From: Terriglobales bacterium
Lineage (GTDB): Bacteria; Acidobacteriota; Terriglobia; Bryobacterales; Bryobacteraceae
Reading direction: 5' to 3'
NCBI GenBank assembly: GCA_021372245.1
Contig: JAJFUV010000071.1
Coordinates: 1-38,030, forward strand
DNA: 38,030 bases
Shown one piece after another: positions 33,888-38,030 of the stretch (within the stretch, counting starts at the first letter, position 1; each line of letters starts with the position of its first letter). A program made the position numbers and the translations under genes. The notes beneath the pieces were generated by a model that saw only the letters and a list, made by a program, of their open reading frames with translations, had not been told where the DNA came from and searched no databases.

Positions 33888-35125
33888 AGGGGAGTAGGGA
33901 GCAGTTAGCTCTGTTTGTTTTGATCACGCTTGTCGGCGCGGCCTTTACCCTTGGCTATGGTGTTCTGGACCGAGGTCATCTTGGAGCCAGGGCAGGCGAG
34001 ATGATGCATATTGCCCAGAATCTGGCCCGTTACGGCGAGTACTCCAATCCTTTTCCGGCGCACCAAACCGGCCCGACGGCTCTCGCTACGCCGGTTTACC
34101 CCATCTTCTTATCCATATTTCTCATTACTTTTGGCCCAACTTGGGCAGGAATGGCGCTGGTACTCGTTGGTGCCCTGATATATGGCGTCCATGCCGCCTT
34201 GCTGGTTCAGCTTTCAAGCGCACTCTTACAGGATCGACGGCCGGGGATTTGGGCAGCCGTCGTCGTCACGGTGTTTCCGGCGATCCGTTTTATGCCGGTG
34301 TGGGAGGCCGTCCCGGCGGCGGTAGGACTTCTCGCGTTCTGCCTTATCTCTTCACGATGGCTCTGCGCGATGACTACTCTTGGTCGCCGGAGCCTACTGA
34401 TGGGGATGATGACCGGGCTCCTGCTGCTTCTAAACCCCCTTTCTGCCCTGGTGGCGTTCATTTGGGTAGTGTCGTTATTTCGCGCGCGCTGGCAAAATTT
34501 GCGGAAACCACTGATTGCTGCCGCATGTTTCGCATTGATGTCCTTTGCCACGCCGCTACCTTGGGTGCTACGGAACCAAATCGTGCTCGGCGCGCCGGTG
34601 ATCAAGAGCGATTTGGGAATGGTTCTGGACGCTTCCAACAACGATTGCGCCGCAAGCAGTTTTGTGTTGAATTTCCGTTCGGGGTGCAACGATAGGCATC
34701 ACCCGTACAACAACCGGGAACAGTCGGATCTCGTCGCCGCAATGGGAGAAGCAAACTACGATATGTTCCGGGTGCGTACAGCCCTGAATTGGGTACGATC
34801 GAACAAAGAACCTTTCCTTCGTCTGACAGCGCGCAGGGTTGTTGAGTTCTGGTTCCCAAACGCCGCGGAAGCTCCGTATGCCTTTGTTATCTCAGGCATT
34901 ACACTACTGTCACTGGGCGGCTTCGTGATGATGGCGAAAAGGCATGGCAGCTTTCTGTGGTTCACGGCTTGGGTTTCGCTGCTCTATCCGCTGATTTACT
35001 ATGTTGTTTTTTCCGACACACGTTACAGGATTCCCATCCTCTGGATTTCCCTGCTCGGTGCAGGGTACTTTCTACAGGCAATATATGAGAGGTTAGAATC
35101 CTGGTGCACTTCCGGCAAGCGTTGA
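33884..35125 (+). CDS. GT-C-like polytopic membrane protein, paralog 3 of 3
   Basis: Protein of 413 residues starting in an ATGA overlap with paralog 2. It shares AGEMMHIAQNLARYG, QTGPTALATPVYPIFLSIFL, DASNNDCAASSFVLNFRSG and VVFSDTRYRIPILWISLLGA with the other two. About nine to ten helices are expected. The shared NNDCA...RSGC segment lies in the outer soluble loop and may hold a disulfide. The gene ends seven bases before the end of the convergent GT87-like gene, so the two operons meet with almost no spacer, and I see no strong terminator between them. Confidence 0.65.
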   Translation: MKGSREQLALFVLITLVGAAFTLGYGVLDRGHLGARAGEMMHIAQNLARYGEYSNPFPAHQTGPTALATPVYPIFLSIFLITFGPTWAGMALVLVGALIYGVHAALLVQLSSALLQDRRPGIWAAVVVTVFPAIRFMPVWEAVPAAVGLLAFCLISSRWLCAMTTLGRRSLLMGMMTGLLLLLNPLSALVAFIWVVSLFRARWQNLRKPLIAAACFALMSFATPLPWVLRNQIVLGAPVIKSDLGMVLDASNNDCAASSFVLNFRSGCNDRHHPYNNREQSDLVAAMGEANYDMFRVRTALNWVRSNKEPFLRLTARRVVEFWFPNAAEAPYAFVISGITLLSLGGFVMMAKRHGSFLWFTAWVSLLYPLIYYVVFSDTRYRIPILWISLLGAGYFLQAIYERLESWCTSGKR

Positions 35126-35132
35126 AAGCGCC

Positions 35133-36236
35133 TCAGCCTTTTCGCGTTGCTTCGTAAGCCATGAAGACGGGCAGGCAACCGAGGGCGATCTGTGGGATCA
35201 GACTCCAAGGTGAAAACAGGAGCAACAGGATCGGAAACGGTGCAAGCATGGCGATCGCATACTTACGCAGCCAGGTAAAATGCGAACTGCGCGCGAGAAC
35301 CGCCAAGGCCGGGACCAAAACCACGCAGTCGTACAGATAGGCGTGGTGGCTGATGAGAAGCCCCGAAACAAGTGTTGCCGCTGCCGCATAATCAAGGGAT
35401 CCTGCGGTTCGACAGGTCCGCCAAGTCAGAAGCGCGATCAGCGACGCGGCAATGATCTCTAACGTCGCGCAATAAGGTAGCCCATGAAAGAGCCCGCGGA
35501 GATTGGCCATCTCCGCTACGCGCGGTGATGCACTGTCCGCCAGCATCACTCGCCAGTATTGGGTAGGCCAATTTGGGCCGGAAACGAGGTATGAGAAGAG
35601 CAACGTAGCGGTGGAACCGGCCAGGAATCCGGCACCACAGCGCCACAAACGCCTCCCTACAATGAAAAGCGGCACAGTGAGGAACAGACTCCACTTGAAG
35701 CCGCAGAGAGAAAGAATCAGACCTGCCAAAAATGGGGCGTCCCAGCGCAGTAGAGCGATCGCGAGTGAAAAGAACAAGACCAGGTACGCGGTAGCCTGAC
35801 CTCGCAGGAATACATGGGCTACGGCCGGACTCCAGCATAGAGCGGCGGCCATCCACGCAAGTCCCAGATGCCTCCAGAGAATCGCTGTCAGGACCAGACT
35901 GAATGCGCTGAGAACAAGCCATGTGAGATAGGCTGCGTTATAGGGTAGCCACGCCAAAGGCTTCAGTAGTAGGGCGTAAAACGGCGGCCGCAGGAACGCC
36001 AACTTGTGTTGGCGTTCTCTGTCGAAGCCGTATTTGGCCTGCTCCTCCTCTGTCCGGCGAAGGTCATACAGGTTGCCGGAGTCGAGGAGCGCAGGTGCGG
36101 TGTAGAAGCTGACAAAATCATTGCGCGGCGCACCGGGCTGGAATGACCAAACGAGAGCCGGTCCTATGACTACGGCGTTTACTCCGATTCCGATCAATGC
36201 GAGAAGGACGGCCGTGGGGATTCGGAATCTGCTCAC
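35133..36236 (-). CDS. GT87-type polytopic mannosyltransferase-like protein
   Basis: Protein of 367 residues with about nine helices. The N-terminal loop NDFVSFYTAPALLDSGNLYD followed by LRPPFYALLLKPLAWLPYN, and GFKWSLFLTVPLFIVGRRLW and SGPNWPTQYWRVML, match the GT87 (PimE/DUF2029) pattern. In that family the Asp in the first loop (here in NDF) is catalytic, and polyprenyl-phosphate mannose is the donor in characterised members. The start is GTG 36236 behind GAGGAAG. It begins four bases after the stop of the DUF362 gene and forms an operon with it and the toroid gene. The actual sugar and acceptor are unknown. Confidence 0.75.
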   Translation of the reverse strand: MSRFRIPTAVLLALIGIGVNAVVIGPALVWSFQPGAPRNDFVSFYTAPALLDSGNLYDLRRTEEEQAKYGFDRERQHKLAFLRPPFYALLLKPLAWLPYNAAYLTWLVLSAFSLVLTAILWRHLGLAWMAAALCWSPAVAHVFLRGQATAYLVLFFSLAIALLRWDAPFLAGLILSLCGFKWSLFLTVPLFIVGRRLWRCGAGFLAGSTATLLFSYLVSGPNWPTQYWRVMLADSASPRVAEMANLRGLFHGLPYCATLEIIAASLIALLTWRTCRTAGSLDYAAAATLVSGLLISHHAYLYDCVVLVPALAVLARSSHFTWLRKYAIAMLAPFPILLLLFSPWSLIPQIALGCLPVFMAYEATRKG

Positions 36237-36240
36237 AGGT

Positions 36241-37278
36241 TTAGTTCTTCCTCAGCCTTAGCCCTTGGTGGGCGGAGATCTTGTCGATCAGGCGAAAGTC
36301 TGTGCTAAGCGGAACGATGGCTTCGCCTGCCTGCCGGATGTTGGACTCCCTGATAGGGCCGAGCCGTCCTGAGGCGTATGACAGGTAGCCGATACGAACG
36401 GGATCGATCCCCATGATCCGGCAGCAGGTGGCGTCTACTGCGGGGGCGTTGCGGCCCATCACAATGACTCCGGCGGCTTTCGGATCGCCCATGATGGGAC
36501 CGTCGCCTTCCATGCCTACGATGCCATCCACGATCGCCAGGTGTGGAGGCAGGGTTGCGCAGATGTCGAGAATGGACTTGAAGATGTTCTCGTAGTGCAA
36601 GACGTTTTTCGGCCAGCCATATACCTCGCCAGGCATGATCCCGAACATGTTCTTCATGGACAGCGTGACCCCGGTCCAGTGGTGTGTCTTCATCTTGGGC
36701 ATGGACACGATGAGATCTACGCCCCGGAGAACGGCGGGGAACGAAAGCTTCCCTAACGTCGTCAACCGGCCTTTGTTTGGCAAGGTCCAGAGCGAGTCCG
36801 AATTGAGGTCGTGGAAGGGAATGCGGTCCTCATGGAGCACGTCCCCCAAACCAGATTCCTCCAGCACCAATAGAGTGTCCATGCGATGACCAGGTCCCTC
36901 GCCCACCAGGACCCTTGCGGCACCCAGCCGCAGAAAGACCTCCGCCGCTGCCCTGACCATCAGTGGGTGCGTGTTGATATGGGAATGGCCCTGGAAGGGT
37001 TCGACCAGGTTCGGCTTAAGCAGAACCGTCTTGTCGCGGACCTCGTGATCGCCCACGCCAAGTTCGTGCAGGCCACGGGCGATGATGTCAGCCAGGGGTG
37101 CATCGTACCGGGCGGCTTTGGCCACGCAGACCGTAGCGCGTTGGCCCGACTCGTTGGGCCCCAAGTGATACCAACCGCCCAACCCGCCTAGGCCTACGCC
37201 GGCGCCGACGACACCCAATACGCTCCGGCGGCTCGATCCACGGGAATTGCGCTCCTTGGAACCGTCATGCGGTGTCAT
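36241..37278 (-). CDS. Tat-exported DUF362-family protein
   Basis: Protein of 345 residues with a twin-arginine signal (SRRSVLG, Arg17-Arg18, then a Gly/Val/Leu-rich helix to about residue 36), so it is folded before export and may carry a cofactor. DUF362 motifs are MPKMKTHHWTGVTLSMKNMF and GRNAPAVDATCCRIMGIDP. No [4Fe-4S] ferredoxin motif is seen. The start is ATG 37278, overlapping the stop of the toroid gene (ATGA). It shares the family, but little else, with the protein at 25966-27075. The reaction is unknown. Neighbours suggest a lipid or polyprenyl-linked envelope pathway. Confidence 0.8.
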   Translation of the reverse strand: MTPHDGSKERNSRGSSRRSVLGVVGAGVGLGGLGGWYHLGPNESGQRATVCVAKAARYDAPLADIIARGLHELGVGDHEVRDKTVLLKPNLVEPFQGHSHINTHPLMVRAAAEVFLRLGAARVLVGEGPGHRMDTLLVLEESGLGDVLHEDRIPFHDLNSDSLWTLPNKGRLTTLGKLSFPAVLRGVDLIVSMPKMKTHHWTGVTLSMKNMFGIMPGEVYGWPKNVLHYENIFKSILDICATLPPHLAIVDGIVGMEGDGPIMGDPKAAGVIVMGRNAPAVDATCCRIMGIDPVRIGYLSYASGRLGPIRESNIRQAGEAIVPLSTDFRLIDKISAHQGLRLRKN

Positions 37279-38030
37279 AGTCTGCGCTCCGGTGTTCCAC
37301 GGCGAAGACCGCTACGGGCGGCGGACGCGGTCAGGAGTACCGCGAGCGAGTTGGCGTCATAGCGCCCAAACCGCGTTTGTTGCTCGAGTGTTTCGACGAT
37401 CCAGGCGTCCGCGTCTCCCGGACGCTTGCCCCATGCGGCGAGTCCCAGAAGCGCCCAGCCCAAACTCCAAGGTGTACGAAGCCGCCGCGCCTCGTTCTCT
37501 AGATAACCAATGCTATGCTCCACGGCGGCGGGTGCGGTATGCCCCGCCAACGCCGCGAGGGCCAGACCGGTCGTGTCCGGGAACGAACGGAGAGGCTGGC
37601 CAAATACTTCGGCATTGCCGTAATTCCAGCCTCCGGCTTTCAACTGGCGGTCTAGGAGCACGGCGGCCGCCTCCTTGGCTCGATCATGACCAGAGCGGCC
37701 GGCCAGATCGAGTGCGAGCAGGCCGGTACTGGTCGGAAAGACCCAGGAGTAGGAATTCAGGACCCAGGGCCAGCCGCGTGCTGGTGAGGAATGGCTTACC
37801 GGCCCGCTCGGATCGGTGCCTAGACGCCGCTCTGAATGAGCCACGAGAAAGTCGCAGGCACTCGCCAGTTCCTTCGGCCTCTCCCCGGCCAAGGCCCAGG
37901 AAATCCCCGCAAGTGCTGTCGGCCAGATGACATCGGGATGGTTCGTGAAGAGGGGGACGCGGCCGTCGTCTCCCTGCGCCTGGGCCAGACGGGCGCAGGA
38001 TGGACCAAGCGCATCCCGCGCGAGGCCCGC
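37275..38030 (-). CDS. Prenyltransferase/squalene-cyclase-like alpha-toroid protein, 5' partial
   Basis: The frame is open from the window end (38030) to TGA 37277-37275, so 251 residues are visible and the N-terminus is missing. Repeated helix pairs typical of alpha-alpha toroids are present: PDVIWPTALAGISWALAG, WVFPTSTGLLALDLAGR, GGWNYGNAEVFGQPLRSFPD then TTGLALAALAGH, and LGWALLGLAAWG. The QxxxGGWNYG-like repeat is the QW-type motif seen in squalene cyclases and in protein prenyltransferase beta subunits, but no DXDD cyclase motif is visible in this part. Many toroid proteins of this kind have no known activity. It is the first visible gene of the toroid-DUF362-GT87 operon. Confidence 0.7.
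   Translation of the reverse strand, partial: AGLARDALGPSCARLAQAQGDDGRVPLFTNHPDVIWPTALAGISWALAGERPKELASACDFLVAHSERRLGTDPSGPVSHSSPARGWPWVLNSYSWVFPTSTGLLALDLAGRSGHDRAKEAAAVLLDRQLKAGGWNYGNAEVFGQPLRSFPDTTGLALAALAGHTAPAAVEHSIGYLENEARRLRTPWSLGWALLGLAAWGKRPGDADAWIVETLEQQTRFGRYDANSLAVLLTASAARSGLRRGTPERRL

Noticed and set aside
1..38030. CRISPR arrays, tRNA/rRNA genes, transposases or integrases
   Set aside because: No repeat-spacer pattern, cloverleaf-like sequence or recombinase motif was seen; the only tandem repeats are gene duplicates and low-complexity coding regions.

Overview
The window looks like part of an Acidobacteriota chromosome, most likely the Solibacter/Bryobacter side. The main clue is the secreted propeller protein at 6493-9576, which ends in the C-terminal domain (TIGR03437 type) that is very abundant in that lineage. 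High GC, GTG/TTG starts behind strong Shine-Dalgarno sequences, and the acidobacterial look of the polytopic membrane proteins agree. The taxonomic call is inference from families, not from a marker gene.

Region 1 (1-5796, plus strand) is the 3' part of a Wood-Ljungdahl carbonyl-branch operon. It holds an acetyl-CoA synthase A-cluster domain fused in one reading frame to the small corrinoid iron-sulfur protein subunit (AcsB-AcsD), then AcsC, then the corrinoid reductive activator (AcsV/RACo). The fusion is the most striking single gene here. Region 2 (5843-12866, minus strand) reads right to left: a NarL-type response regulator, a very glycine-rich TonB-like protein, a J-like protein without the HPD motif, a TIGR03437 propeller protein and a small outer-membrane barrel.

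Region 3 (13242-25922, plus strand) is a Tad/Flp pilus operon: PilZ, three TadE/TadG-type pseudopilins, a polytopic membrane protein, two Flp pilins, CpaB, CpaC secretin, CpaE, CpaF, TadB, TadC and a 33-residue membrane microprotein. Most junctions are overlaps or short gaps, so it was probably built as one transcription unit, possibly with an internal promoter near 16467-16649. No prepilin peptidase (CpaA/TadV) or TadD is present. The divergent 375-base gap at 12867-13241 is AT-rich and carries repeated TTAACGTTA-type palindromes between the regulator and the pilus operon.

Region 4 (25966-38030) is a membrane glycosylation and lipid-carrier island. On the minus strand are a DUF362 protein, a UbiA enzyme of the decaprenyl-phosphate phosphoribosyltransferase type and a GT-C membrane glycosyltransferase-like protein. 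On the plus strand are a broken gene, a membrane-anchored FkbM-like methyltransferase-like protein and three tandem paralogous GT-C-like proteins; the broken gene is a fourth copy of that paralog. On the minus strand again are a GT87-type membrane protein, a Tat-exported DUF362 protein and a prenyltransferase/squalene-cyclase-like toroid cut by the window edge.

The most interesting systems-level idea is that Regions 3 and 4 belong together. A polytopic GT-C-like protein is translationally coupled to the Flp pilin, and a polyprenyl-phosphoribose synthase lies just beyond the pilus operon. This resembles, by analogy, the D-arabinofuranose glycosylation of type IV pilins in some Pseudomonas strains. 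That link is inference.
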